Part shown: positions 16,358 through 24,979 of the stretch, in pieces | How positions within the stretch are numbered: the first letter of the stretch is position 1 | Layout of the letters: each line of letters opens with the position of its first letter | Assembly: GCF_028288225.1 (NCBI RefSeq) | Contig: NZ_JAQBOC010000033.1 | Coordinates: 101,337-165,336 of the forward strand | Direction of reading: 5' to 3' | From: Mucilaginibacter sp. | GTDB taxonomy: Bacteria; Bacteroidota; Bacteroidia; Sphingobacteriales; Sphingobacteriaceae | DNA length: 64,000 bases | The notes under the pieces: generated by a model | What the model saw: the letters and a program-made list of their open reading frames with translations, nothing else | What the model was told of the DNA's origin: nothing | Databases searched by the model: none | Made by a program: the position numbers and the translations under genes

Positions 16358-18713
16358 CTGACTTCAAACTCTTCACAGGGTTTGCCAATGCGGCTTTTAT
16401 ACCCTGGTAGCTCACGGTTAAAAGTGTTATCGCCATGGCACCTGCGGCGGCTATGGCAAAGATCCACCAGTTAATTTCGGTGCGGTACTGGTAGCCCTGC
16501 AGCCAGTTATGCATAAAATAATATGCCGTTGGCGATGCTATCAGCAGAGCGATAATTACCAACAAGACAAAATCTTTTGACAATAGTTGCCACAGATTAA
16601 AAATTGTTGCACCCAATACTTTTCGTACCCCAATTTCTTTTATGCGCTGTTCGGCCATAAACGATGCCATGCCAAACAAACCAAGGCAACTGATAAATAT
16701 AGCCAGGCCCGCAAAACAACTGGCCAGTTTGCCAATCCGTTCTTCGTTTGCAAACTTTACAGCATATTCCTGGTCCACAAATTTGTAATCAAACGGAGCG
16801 GCGGGGCTATAGGTTTTAAAAATACCCCCTATTATATTCAGCGCCCTTTCGGTACCCATAGCAGGATTCAGCCTGATATTAATCACATTGAAATCCCTTT
16901 CCCTATTCATCATAAATACTGTTGGCACAGCAGGGTCAAAGGGCGATCGCATTATCATGTTTTTTACCACGCCAATCACTGTAAAATTTTTACCGTGCCA
17001 TCTTATGGTTTCACCAATAGGGTTTTTCAATCCCATCTGTTTAATTGCCGCTTCGTTAAATATAAAAGCGGCGGAGTCGGTGGTGAACTGTGCGGAAAAG
17101 TCGCGCCCCTCTTTTATTTTCCATCCGATGGTTTTACCATAATCAGCCGACGATGAAATGGTGCCGAATGCCGCCTGCCGGTTTGGATCCTTACCTTTCC
17201 AGGCTAAATTGTCGGCTCCAGATGAAATGTTTGTTGTAGCGCTTGATGATTCAGACATAAGGCTGATCGCCCCGCTTTTTAACAAATCATTTTGCAAGGC
17301 GCTGTAGTGACTTTGGAAGTCGTTATTAAGCGGAATGGTTATTAAGTTATTGCGGCTATAGCCTATCGGCCGGTCTTTAGCAAATTGTATTTGCCTGAAT
17401 ACTACAATAGTGCCGATAATTAAAATTATTGAAACCGTAAATTGTAAAACTATAAGCGCTTTACGCGGCACTGCGGCATATTTGCCGGCCTTAAATGTTC
17501 CTTTTAAAACCTTAACCGGCTGAAACGATGATAAGTAAAACGCAGGATAGCTGCCTGCAACTATTCCTGTGAAAAGGCTAAACCCGGTACACAGCATCCA
17601 GAACATAGGGTTTGCCCATAAAATGGCTACCTGTTTACCTGCAATGTCATTAAAAACCGGCAGGGCAACTTGTACAATAACCAATGAAAATAAGAATGCA
17701 AGCCCTGCAATTAAAATCGACTCACTGAAAAACTGGCCTATAAGCTGGCTTCGCATCGAGCCTATAGCCTTGCGAATCCCTACCTCTTTGCCGCGTTTTT
17801 CGCTCCAGGCGGTACTCAGGTTCATAAAATTAATACAAGCCAGTATTAAAACAAAGCAACCGATTATGCCAAACAACCAAACAAACTGGATGCGTCCGCC
17901 GGTGTTTATCCCATTTTTAAAATCGGAAAATAAATGCCAGCGGCTCATCTGGTATAAAAACAATGCAGGCTTGGTTGCACTTTTGGTGTTTTCGTATAAA
18001 GCGTTTTTGATTTTTACAGAAGCTGCCTCAAACGTGTGATTGGGATTAAGCTGTATATACATTTCCAACGAACTGCTGTGCCAATCGGTCTTTCCGTCGT
18101 TACCCTTAAAAAGCAAATCAAGCGGCGCCAGATAAGTAACATCGCTAAAGGTTGTGTTTTTAGGAAGATCCTGGTAAACACCGCTCACCTTAAGCGTGAA
18201 ACTGTCGCCTGCTTTTATAATTTTGTTCATTGGGTCGGCATTGCCGAATAGTGTTTTTGCAAGCGGTGCCGAAATTAATACCGACGATGGGTCTTTTAAT
18301 GATGCCCGGTTTCCCTGCAACATTTTAATCGTCATCATCACCGGGAAATCAGGCTCAACAAACGCACCGAATTTGGTTACTGGTTTGTTGTCAACGGCAA
18401 TAACCTGGTCGCCAAATGTGGCTGCGGCAACATATTTAAAGTTTTCGCCGTATTTGGTTCGCAATTCATTAGCCAGTGGCATCGGTTTGGAACCCTGCGT
18501 GCCTATATCATCGCCAAGCTGCTGGTTTTCCATTACCTGGGCAATACCGCCGTAATTTTGATGGTATTTATCAAAAGCAAGCTCGTCCCAAACCCATAAG
18601 CCTATCAGCATAGCTACAGCCATCCCAACAGCCAGCCCGCCAATGTTTATCATTGATGAAACCCTGTTATGGATCAGGTTTCGCCAGGCGATTTTTAAAT
18701 AATTCTTTATCAT
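16353..18713 (-). CDS. ABC transporter permease, double FtsX/MacB type (5 of 7)
   Basis: 786 residues, the shortest member. N-terminal 45 residues identical to member 4. The first cytosolic loop reads STAWSEKRGKEVGIRKAIGS: the arginine present at this place in members 3, 4 and 6 is a tryptophan and the following alanine is glycine, while the E-V-G-I-R-K core is kept. FtsX domain 2 has EQRIKEIGVRKVLGATIFNL and the C-terminus is NPVKSLKSE. Otherwise the standard eight-helix double permease. The stop TGA lies in a GTGATTAGAG-type word. Confidence 0.87.
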   Translation of the reverse strand: MIKNYLKIAWRNLIHNRVSSMINIGGLAVGMAVAMLIGLWVWDELAFDKYHQNYGGIAQVMENQQLGDDIGTQGSKPMPLANELRTKYGENFKYVAAATFGDQVIAVDNKPVTKFGAFVEPDFPVMMTIKMLQGNRASLKDPSSVLISAPLAKTLFGNADPMNKIIKAGDSFTLKVSGVYQDLPKNTTFSDVTYLAPLDLLFKGNDGKTDWHSSSLEMYIQLNPNHTFEAASVKIKNALYENTKSATKPALFLYQMSRWHLFSDFKNGINTGGRIQFVWLFGIIGCFVLILACINFMNLSTAWSEKRGKEVGIRKAIGSMRSQLIGQFFSESILIAGLAFLFSLVIVQVALPVFNDIAGKQVAILWANPMFWMLCTGFSLFTGIVAGSYPAFYLSSFQPVKVLKGTFKAGKYAAVPRKALIVLQFTVSIILIIGTIVVFRQIQFAKDRPIGYSRNNLITIPLNNDFQSHYSALQNDLLKSGAISLMSESSSATTNISSGADNLAWKGKDPNRQAAFGTISSSADYGKTIGWKIKEGRDFSAQFTTDSAAFIFNEAAIKQMGLKNPIGETIRWHGKNFTVIGVVKNMIMRSPFDPAVPTVFMMNRERDFNVINIRLNPAMGTERALNIIGGIFKTYSPAAPFDYKFVDQEYAVKFANEERIGKLASCFAGLAIFISCLGLFGMASFMAEQRIKEIGVRKVLGATIFNLWQLLSKDFVLLVIIALLIASPTAYYFMHNWLQGYQYRTEINWWIFAIAAAGAMAITLLTVSYQGIKAALANPVKSLKSE

Positions 18714-18919
18714 TTTATTTGGTCATTAATCATTATGCCATAGATAATTCAGCAGTTGGATTTAATCACCTGCTGAGTTACTTTTTCAGATCTTCAATTT
18801 ATCTAAGGGCATTAACTGCTTACGGCCAACTGCAAACTGTTAACTTCTGAACTTTTATTTATTTTCTTATATAATATAATTACTTATTCTTCAACTAACC
18901 TCTGGCCTCTAATCTCTGA
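18714..18919. other. 206-base spacer between permeases 5 and 6
   Basis: The longest gap inside the array. It begins with a GGTCATTAATCATT word, has an AT-rich centre with no clear promoter or reading frame, and ends with AACTAACCTCTGGCCTC and TAATCTCTGATCAC at the permease 6 stop. A TTTATTTATTTTCTTATATA stretch near 18853 might hold a promoter for members 1-5, but no TAnnTTTG box stands out on the minus strand. Confidence 0.4.
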
Positions 18920-21295
18920 TCACTCCGAACGCAAACTTTTTACCGGGTTTGCCAATGCTGCTTTAATACTTTGATAACTAACTGTAAGTAAGGTAAGCGT
19001 CATTGCACCCAACCCGGTCACAGCAAAGATCCACCATGTTATTACAGATCGATATTGATAATTCTGCAGCCAGTTATGCATAAAATAATAAGATACCGGG
19101 GTGGCAATAAGCAGCGAAATAATTATGAGCAGCACAAAATCTTTTGATAACATACTCCATAGGTTAAATACTGTAGCTCCTAAAACCTTTCGCACTCCAA
19201 TTTCCTTAGTCCGTTGCTCTGCCATAAACGATGCCATGCCAAACAAACCAAGGCAGCTGATGAATATAGCAAGGCTGGCAAAAAAACTTGCAAGCTTGCC
19301 AACGCGTTCTTCGTCGCCGAATTTTTTGGCATACTCGTTATCAACAAATTTGTAATCAAAAGGGTCGCCGGGAGCATATTTCTTGCAAATAGCTTCAATA
19401 TTGCTTATTGCGGCACTTGCGTTCATTTTAGGATTAATGCGGACATTTACCAGGCCTGCACCGCCATCAATATAAAAAATAGTTGGTTTTACAGGTTCAT
19501 ATGGCGATTCCACGATCATATCTTTCGTAACACCCAATACGGTATATTTTTTATCATCCCAGCGTATTATTTGACCAACAGGATTTTTAAGTCCCATGTA
19601 TTTTACGCTGGATTCATTTAAGATCAATCCATTTAAATCTGAAGCAGATGAATTTGTAAAATCCCGGCCCTGGGTAAATTGCCAGCTTACTGTTTTACCG
19701 TACCCGGGAGTTACGGCAAAAGTGGCAAATTCACCAGCGGTACCGGCGTCTTTACCCTGCCAGTTAAAACCGCCGCTTGATCTGCTCCCTTTTGTTATCT
19801 GGTTTCCGGATTCAGCAATTTCTGTTATTGTTCTTGTTTGAAGCAACTCATTCCTAAGCGCGTCAAAATTCCTGTGTAGATTCTCTGAATATGGCCTAAC
19901 CATAATTAATCCGGAGCGACTGTAACCTATTGGACGATTTTTAGCAAAGTGAATTTGTTGCAGCACCACTATAGTTCCAACGATCATTGTTACTGAAAAT
20001 GTAAACTGAACAACAATAAGTACCTTACGGGGAAGGGTGGCCATTTTACCGGCCTTAAATGAACCTTTTAATACCTTTACCGGCTGAAAAGACGAAAGAT
20101 AAAAAGCAGGGTAACTGCCGGCAAACAGTCCGCTAATAATTACAAATCCTATCCCTGTTAGCCAAAATGAAGGATTACTCCATAAAATAAATAATTGTTT
20201 ACCCGTTAATTCATTAAAAAATGGAAGGGTTAATTGCACGAAGAACAACGCCGCTAAAAAAGCCAGAACTGCCACCAACAAAGATTCACTTAAAAATTGC
20301 CAGATCAGTTGCCCCCGCAATGAGCCTATTGATTTCCTGATCCCAACTTCCTTAGCCCGTTTTTCTGATCGGGCAGTACTTAGGTTCATAAAATTGATCC
20401 CCGCCAGCATTAACACAAAAATGCCAATGACCCCAAAGAGCCAAATATATCTGATACTTCCACTGGTATTTATGCCATTTTTAAACTCTGCATATAAATG
20501 CCAGCGACTCATTGGGAAAAGGAAAATTTGCGAATTTCCTTTTTTACCATCCTGGTCTTCATTATTAAGTTTAAGGTCCTTTATTTTTGCTGAAACTTCA
20601 ACTATATTTTTTTGATCAGCCACCTGGGCAAAAACCTGGAAAGAATTAGCATTCCAGTTGGTTTTGGCTTGCTGCATTTCTGGTGTGTGCTCATATAATT
20701 CCCAGGGAGCAATAAATTTAACATCAGTGAAACTTGTATTTGAAGGTAAATCCTGGTATATGCCCGCAACCTTTAAAGTGAAGTTATCTAACTTTAATAT
20801 TTTGTTTATTGGGTTGGCACTGCCAAAAATAGCCTTGGATACCGATTCTGATAGCAATATTGACGAAGGATCTGTTAAGGCATTTCCTGTTCCTCTCGTC
20901 ATTTTTAGGGTAAGCATTTCAGGCGCACCGGGTTCCATAAAATTGCCAGGCATAGAGATGTTTTTATCTTCAAATGAAAGGAGGTGGGGGTTGGTCCATG
21001 AAGATAATACCACGTATTTAAAATCATTGCCATAAAGATGACGAAGTTCATAAGCCACAGGAATTGGCATAGCTTTCAATGAGTTGACCTCTCCGTTCGT
21101 AGTTTGATTCTGCATAACCCGGGCGATATTGTCGTAATTTTTATGGTATTTATCAAACGACAATTCATCCCAGATCCATAAGCCGATCAATACAGCCACT
21201 GCCATACCCACAGCCAGGCCACCAACATTGATCAGTGATGAAACCCTGTTGTGTACAAGGTTACGACAGGCAATTTTTAAATAATTTTTTATCAT
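18920..21295 (-). CDS. ABC transporter permease, double FtsX/MacB type (6 of 7)
   Basis: 791 residues. Begins MIKNYLKIACRNLVHNRVSS (a cysteine replaces the tryptophan of the other copies), then helix 1, periplasmic core, FtsX domain 1 with STARSEKRAKEVGIRKSIGSLR, second core, FtsX domain 2 with EQRTKEIGVRKVLGATVFNL and terminal NPVKSLRSE. Belongs to the 3-6 subgroup. In the first FtsX domain the usual ACINFMN is AGINFMN. Substrate unknown. Confidence 0.87.
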   Translation of the reverse strand: MIKNYLKIACRNLVHNRVSSLINVGGLAVGMAVAVLIGLWIWDELSFDKYHKNYDNIARVMQNQTTNGEVNSLKAMPIPVAYELRHLYGNDFKYVVLSSWTNPHLLSFEDKNISMPGNFMEPGAPEMLTLKMTRGTGNALTDPSSILLSESVSKAIFGSANPINKILKLDNFTLKVAGIYQDLPSNTSFTDVKFIAPWELYEHTPEMQQAKTNWNANSFQVFAQVADQKNIVEVSAKIKDLKLNNEDQDGKKGNSQIFLFPMSRWHLYAEFKNGINTSGSIRYIWLFGVIGIFVLMLAGINFMNLSTARSEKRAKEVGIRKSIGSLRGQLIWQFLSESLLVAVLAFLAALFFVQLTLPFFNELTGKQLFILWSNPSFWLTGIGFVIISGLFAGSYPAFYLSSFQPVKVLKGSFKAGKMATLPRKVLIVVQFTFSVTMIVGTIVVLQQIHFAKNRPIGYSRSGLIMVRPYSENLHRNFDALRNELLQTRTITEIAESGNQITKGSRSSGGFNWQGKDAGTAGEFATFAVTPGYGKTVSWQFTQGRDFTNSSASDLNGLILNESSVKYMGLKNPVGQIIRWDDKKYTVLGVTKDMIVESPYEPVKPTIFYIDGGAGLVNVRINPKMNASAAISNIEAICKKYAPGDPFDYKFVDNEYAKKFGDEERVGKLASFFASLAIFISCLGLFGMASFMAEQRTKEIGVRKVLGATVFNLWSMLSKDFVLLIIISLLIATPVSYYFMHNWLQNYQYRSVITWWIFAVTGLGAMTLTLLTVSYQSIKAALANPVKSLRSE

Positions 21296-21356
21296 GATGT
21301 TAGTTCATTAGGTCACTGTTTTATTGATTCATAGCCGGAGATCGTTTTAAAGTTCA

Positions 21357-21386
21357 ACTAACCTCTGGTCTCTAATCTCTAATCAC
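21357..21386. repeat. GATTAGAGACC word overlapping the stop of permease 7
   Basis: AACTAACCTCTGGTCTC then TAATCTCTAATCAC; in complement GTGATTAGAGATTAGAGACC, the TGA being the permease stop at 21383-21385. Same word as at 11371-11400 and 18895-18922. Confidence 0.6.
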
Positions 21387-23773
21387 TCTGTTTTAAGGCT
21401 CTTAGCCGGGTTGGCCATTGCGGCCTTAACCGAGCGTACGCTTATGGTTATAAAGGCTAAAAGCATGGCTGCCAAACCTGCTGCAACAAATACCCACCAG
21501 TGGATATTTGTACGATATTCAAAATTTTGCAGCCATTTGCTTGCGGCAAGCCAGGCAATTGGCGCAGCAACAATTGCAGCAATTAATACCAGCAACACCA
21601 GTTCTTTAGCCAGCATATTTATTATATGACGGATGCCTGCACCCAATACTTTACGGATCCCTATCTCTTTTACACGCTGTTCAGCAGTGAAGGTGACCAG
21701 GCCAAATAAGCCCAGGCAGGCAATACTTATTGCAAGCACAGTGAAAATAAGCAGCAGGTTGCCTTGCTTTTGTTCTGATTGATATTGAACGGCAAAGTTT
21801 TGATCAAGAAAATGATAATCAACTTTGTTTTCAGAGTCGAACCTGGCATAAACCCGCTGCAGGTAGTTTAGCGCAGCCGGGATATTGGTTTTGCTTAAAC
21901 GCACATACAGGTTATCCTTGTCATCGGCAACTGCGGGTAAGTTTAATACCATCGGCGATATTTTGTGCTGCAGGGAATAGGTATTAAAATCCTTTGTGAC
22001 ACCTATAATGGTTGAATATTTGATAATGCCGCGATCAACACCTGTGCGTACACGCCTGCCAATTGGGTTTTTCCATCCCAGTTCCTTTATCAATGTTTCG
22101 TTAACTATGATTGAATGATTTGCAGTATCTGAAACGCCTTTTATAAAATTACGACCTGTAGCCATTTTTATCTGCATGGCTGGTATAAAATCCTCATCAA
22201 CTATTAACGACTCCACCATTTTAGTATCAGGCGCATTGTTGCCATCGGCACCAATGTTAAAATCGCTTGAGCCGATATCATTATTGCCTATGGGATTACC
22301 CGCAACGGCAACACTCTGAATCAAAGGATTTTGCAGTAATTGGGCTTTAATTTCGTCAGTTTTTGCACGCGCACCCCTGTTATGAATATGGAACGTTAGC
22401 ATCTGTGATTTGTTAAAGCCAAGATCTTTATTTAAAACATAATGCAGCTGCTGGTAAATTACACACGAGCCAACAATCATTACAATTGTTATAACAAACT
22501 GGAAGATAACCAGTCCTTTCCGGAAAAGAATAGTTGACGACTGGTTCCCCAATTGCCCTTTCATTGCCGGGATAGTGTTAAAGCCAGACAGGAACAATGC
22601 AGGGTAAATGCCACTGATAATGCCGGTTACAAAAGCGAATACAGCAAATATTGCCAGTGATTTCCTCACCCCAAAGTACCAAACATCTAGTGATTTGCCC
22701 GAAAGGTGATTAAAATAAGGCAGGGTCGCCTGGATTAAAACCATACCTAAAATAGTAGCCAATACTGCCAGCAAAATGGATTCGGAAAAGAACATGTAAA
22801 GGAGCTGTTTACGGCCTGAGCCGATAACCTTACGGATGCCGATCTCTTTAACCCTTACTGATGAGCGGGCTGTGGTAAGGTTAACATAATTTATTACTGC
22901 AATAGCGAGTATTAACAAACCAACAATACTGAATATATATACATAAGCAATGTTGCCGGCATTACCCATCTCATAATCAAGGTTTGAGTGCAGGTGGATA
23001 GATGTTAATGGCTGCAGCTCCATTTTGTATTTTACTCCTGCAAGGTCTGCTTTTAAATATTTATTAAAAAAAGCATCAGAGCGGGCCTCTATCTTTTTAT
23101 AATCGTCATGGTTTTTTAACAGAACAAAAGTAAAGATGCCTGCACTGCCCCATTTGCCTGTTGGGTTTGCATTAAAAGACCGCAGCGCGCTAAATTTAAA
23201 TGTAGAGTTTGCTGGTACATCATCAATTACACCGGTAACTACCTGCCCATCATTGCCATCAAAGAATACCGTTTTATCCTGGGCTGATGATGGATCGCCA
23301 AAGATTTTTTCGGCAAGGGTTTTTGTTAAAACGATAGAATGGGGCTTTGCCAATGCCGTATTAGGGTCGCCTGATAAAAAATGATAGGTGAATACGTTGA
23401 ATATAGCGGCATCAGTAAATGAAATATCGCCTGCCTGGATCTGTTTATCGCCATAAATTATTTTTCCGCCACCTTCCATATCAACACGGATGGCTTCCTC
23501 AACTTCAGGATAATCTGCCTTTAAAGCGGGTGCATAAGGGATTGAGGTTATTGCCAGGTTAAAGCTGCCGCCATTCCATTTACCATGCTGAACTACCCTG
23601 AAGATCCTATCGGACTTTTCGTTATAGCGGTCATAGCTCCACTCATCGGTTACATATAATGCAATAATCCAGAAGGCAGCCACGCCAATGGCCAGGCCCC
23701 CAATATTTACCAATGAAAAAAAACGGTGCTTATGCAGGTTTCTCCAGGCGATTTTAAAATAGTTTCTTATCAT
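21383..23773 (-). CDS. ABC transporter permease, double FtsX/MacB type (7 of 7, promoter-proximal)
   Basis: 796 residues and the most divergent of the array: N-terminus MIRNYFKIAWRNLHKHRFFS, FtsX domain 1 with TARSSVRVKEIGIRKVIGSG, domain 2 with EQRVKEIGIRKVLGAGIRHI and end NPAKSLKTE. Helix 1 about 21-43, periplasmic core with a VYIFSIVGLLILAIAVINYV helix following it. It is first in the minus-strand order, so a promoter for all or part of the array probably lies in 23774-24046; a TAATTTTG box in complement at 23829-23836 is the best candidate. No ATPase gene is adjacent. Confidence 0.86.
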   Translation of the reverse strand: MIRNYFKIAWRNLHKHRFFSLVNIGGLAIGVAAFWIIALYVTDEWSYDRYNEKSDRIFRVVQHGKWNGGSFNLAITSIPYAPALKADYPEVEEAIRVDMEGGGKIIYGDKQIQAGDISFTDAAIFNVFTYHFLSGDPNTALAKPHSIVLTKTLAEKIFGDPSSAQDKTVFFDGNDGQVVTGVIDDVPANSTFKFSALRSFNANPTGKWGSAGIFTFVLLKNHDDYKKIEARSDAFFNKYLKADLAGVKYKMELQPLTSIHLHSNLDYEMGNAGNIAYVYIFSIVGLLILAIAVINYVNLTTARSSVRVKEIGIRKVIGSGRKQLLYMFFSESILLAVLATILGMVLIQATLPYFNHLSGKSLDVWYFGVRKSLAIFAVFAFVTGIISGIYPALFLSGFNTIPAMKGQLGNQSSTILFRKGLVIFQFVITIVMIVGSCVIYQQLHYVLNKDLGFNKSQMLTFHIHNRGARAKTDEIKAQLLQNPLIQSVAVAGNPIGNNDIGSSDFNIGADGNNAPDTKMVESLIVDEDFIPAMQIKMATGRNFIKGVSDTANHSIIVNETLIKELGWKNPIGRRVRTGVDRGIIKYSTIIGVTKDFNTYSLQHKISPMVLNLPAVADDKDNLYVRLSKTNIPAALNYLQRVYARFDSENKVDYHFLDQNFAVQYQSEQKQGNLLLIFTVLAISIACLGLFGLVTFTAEQRVKEIGIRKVLGAGIRHIINMLAKELVLLVLIAAIVAAPIAWLAASKWLQNFEYRTNIHWWVFVAAGLAAMLLAFITISVRSVKAAMANPAKSLKTE

Positions 23774-23828
23774 GGTATTTAGTCATTGGTGTGTTGCACT
23801 TTACGGCCGTAACAGGTATTCTACAATT

Positions 23829-23836
23829 CAAAATTA
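23829..23836 (-). promoter_or_regulatory. Candidate -7 box upstream of the permease array
   Basis: In complement TAATTTTG, a match to TAnnTTTG, 55 bases before the ATG of permease 7. No TTTG box is seen at the expected distance, so this is weak. The rest of 23774-24046 is AT-rich divergent promoter DNA without a gene. Confidence 0.25.
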
Positions 23837-24046
23837 TGCCGATAATTTAAATATTTGATTATCAGTAGTTTAGTGATAAATTAAAGTGTGTGTAAATGGT
23901 GCATATCCGTACGGTAAGTGTCCGGTTTTGTTACAGTCTAAAATATATTTTCACAATAATTTAATTGTCTTATTATTAATTGCTTATGATAAATATTTTT
24001 TTATACTATTGTATATTATTTATTTAAACCTATAAACCTAAATTTT

Positions 24047-24763
24047 ATGAAGAAGTTAGTCTTTATTCTTATCGCAACAATTTCACTTTCATTCAGCAGC
24101 AAAACATCGTACAAAACAAATGACGCGGCTGCAGGCAGTTCAAAATCTGCTCCCCACAGCGTAATTACCGCCAAACCACTGACATCCGACGCCGTTATAG
24201 CTTTGCTGAAAAGTGGTAACCGGCGTTTTTACACCTTTAAACCGCTGGTGATGAAAGACAGCCTTCGGATTCGCTCAACAGCTAGCGGCCAGCGCCCCAT
24301 GGCAGCTGTTCTATCGTGTCTTGATTCAAGGGTGCCGGTAGAGACTGTTTTTAATATGGGCATAGGCGATTTATTTGTAGCCAGAGTGGCTGGTAATATT
24401 GGAAATGAGGACATTTGGGGCAGCTTGGAGTATGCCTGTCATGTGATGGGCGCCAAAGTAATTGTGGTGCTGGGGCATACGGATTGCGGGGCGATTACGT
24501 CTGCTATCGATAATGTGAAGCTGGGGAATATTACCGCCTTGTTAGCTAAAATTAGGCCCGCAGTGTATGCTGTGGAAATGCCAGGGGACAGGACATCAAG
24601 AAACCAAAAGTTTGTGCACGCGGTGATGGTAAAAAATGTGGAGCTTACCATAAAAAAAATGCGCAAAGACAGCCCGATAATCGACAAACTTGTGCAAGAT
24701 AAGAAAGTTAAAATATTGGCTGGGATTTATGACGTTGCTACAGGTAAAATTACGTACTTGTAG
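24047..24763 (+). CDS. Exported beta-class carbonic anhydrase
   Basis: 238 residues. Residues 1-18 form a hydrophobic signal-like segment and residues ~20-40 are Ser/Ala/Lys rich. The catalytic zinc site of beta-carbonic anhydrases is intact: C91, H144 and C147 as ligands and the D93-R95 pair in SCLDSRVPVE; the H144-T-D-C147-G signature is typical. Interconverts CO2 and bicarbonate. A signal peptide is less usual for this class and implies a periplasmic enzyme. Monocistronic: it faces away from the permease array and the next gene has its own leader. Confidence 0.88.
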   Translation: MKKLVFILIATISLSFSSKTSYKTNDAAAGSSKSAPHSVITAKPLTSDAVIALLKSGNRRFYTFKPLVMKDSLRIRSTASGQRPMAAVLSCLDSRVPVETVFNMGIGDLFVARVAGNIGNEDIWGSLEYACHVMGAKVIVVLGHTDCGAITSAIDNVKLGNITALLAKIRPAVYAVEMPGDRTSRNQKFVHAVMVKNVELTIKKMRKDSPIIDKLVQDKKVKILAGIYDVATGKITYL

Positions 24764-24895
24764 CGTGGTATCTAACCGCATTGCCATAATATGGTGGGTA
24801 AAAAGGAACTTTCTGGTAATGAGTATAATTAGCTGCGGTATTAATGCGTATCAGTGGTATTCCAATCCATTATAAGCCAATTAATTAAACGGCTT

Positions 24896-24931
24896 TTTGT
24901 GCCGATATTTTAATTATCTTTAATAGATTTG
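24896..24931 (+). promoter_or_regulatory. Possible promoter of the GH30 gene
   Basis: TTTG at 24896-24899 and TAGATTTG at 24924-24931 resemble the Bacteroidota -33/-7 pair; the 24-base spacer is longer than the usual ~19, so only the -7 box is persuasive. It lies 48 bases before the ATG. Confidence 0.35.
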
Positions 24932-24979
24932 GTGTCATAACCCACTATACCAATCATCATTATCAATTATTAATTAACT

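Noticed and set aside
5817..21841. Long open frames on the strand opposite to, or in other frames of, the permease genes
   Set aside because: They mirror the codon pattern of the real permease frames, lack start signals and recognisable motifs, and recur at equivalent places in paralogous copies.
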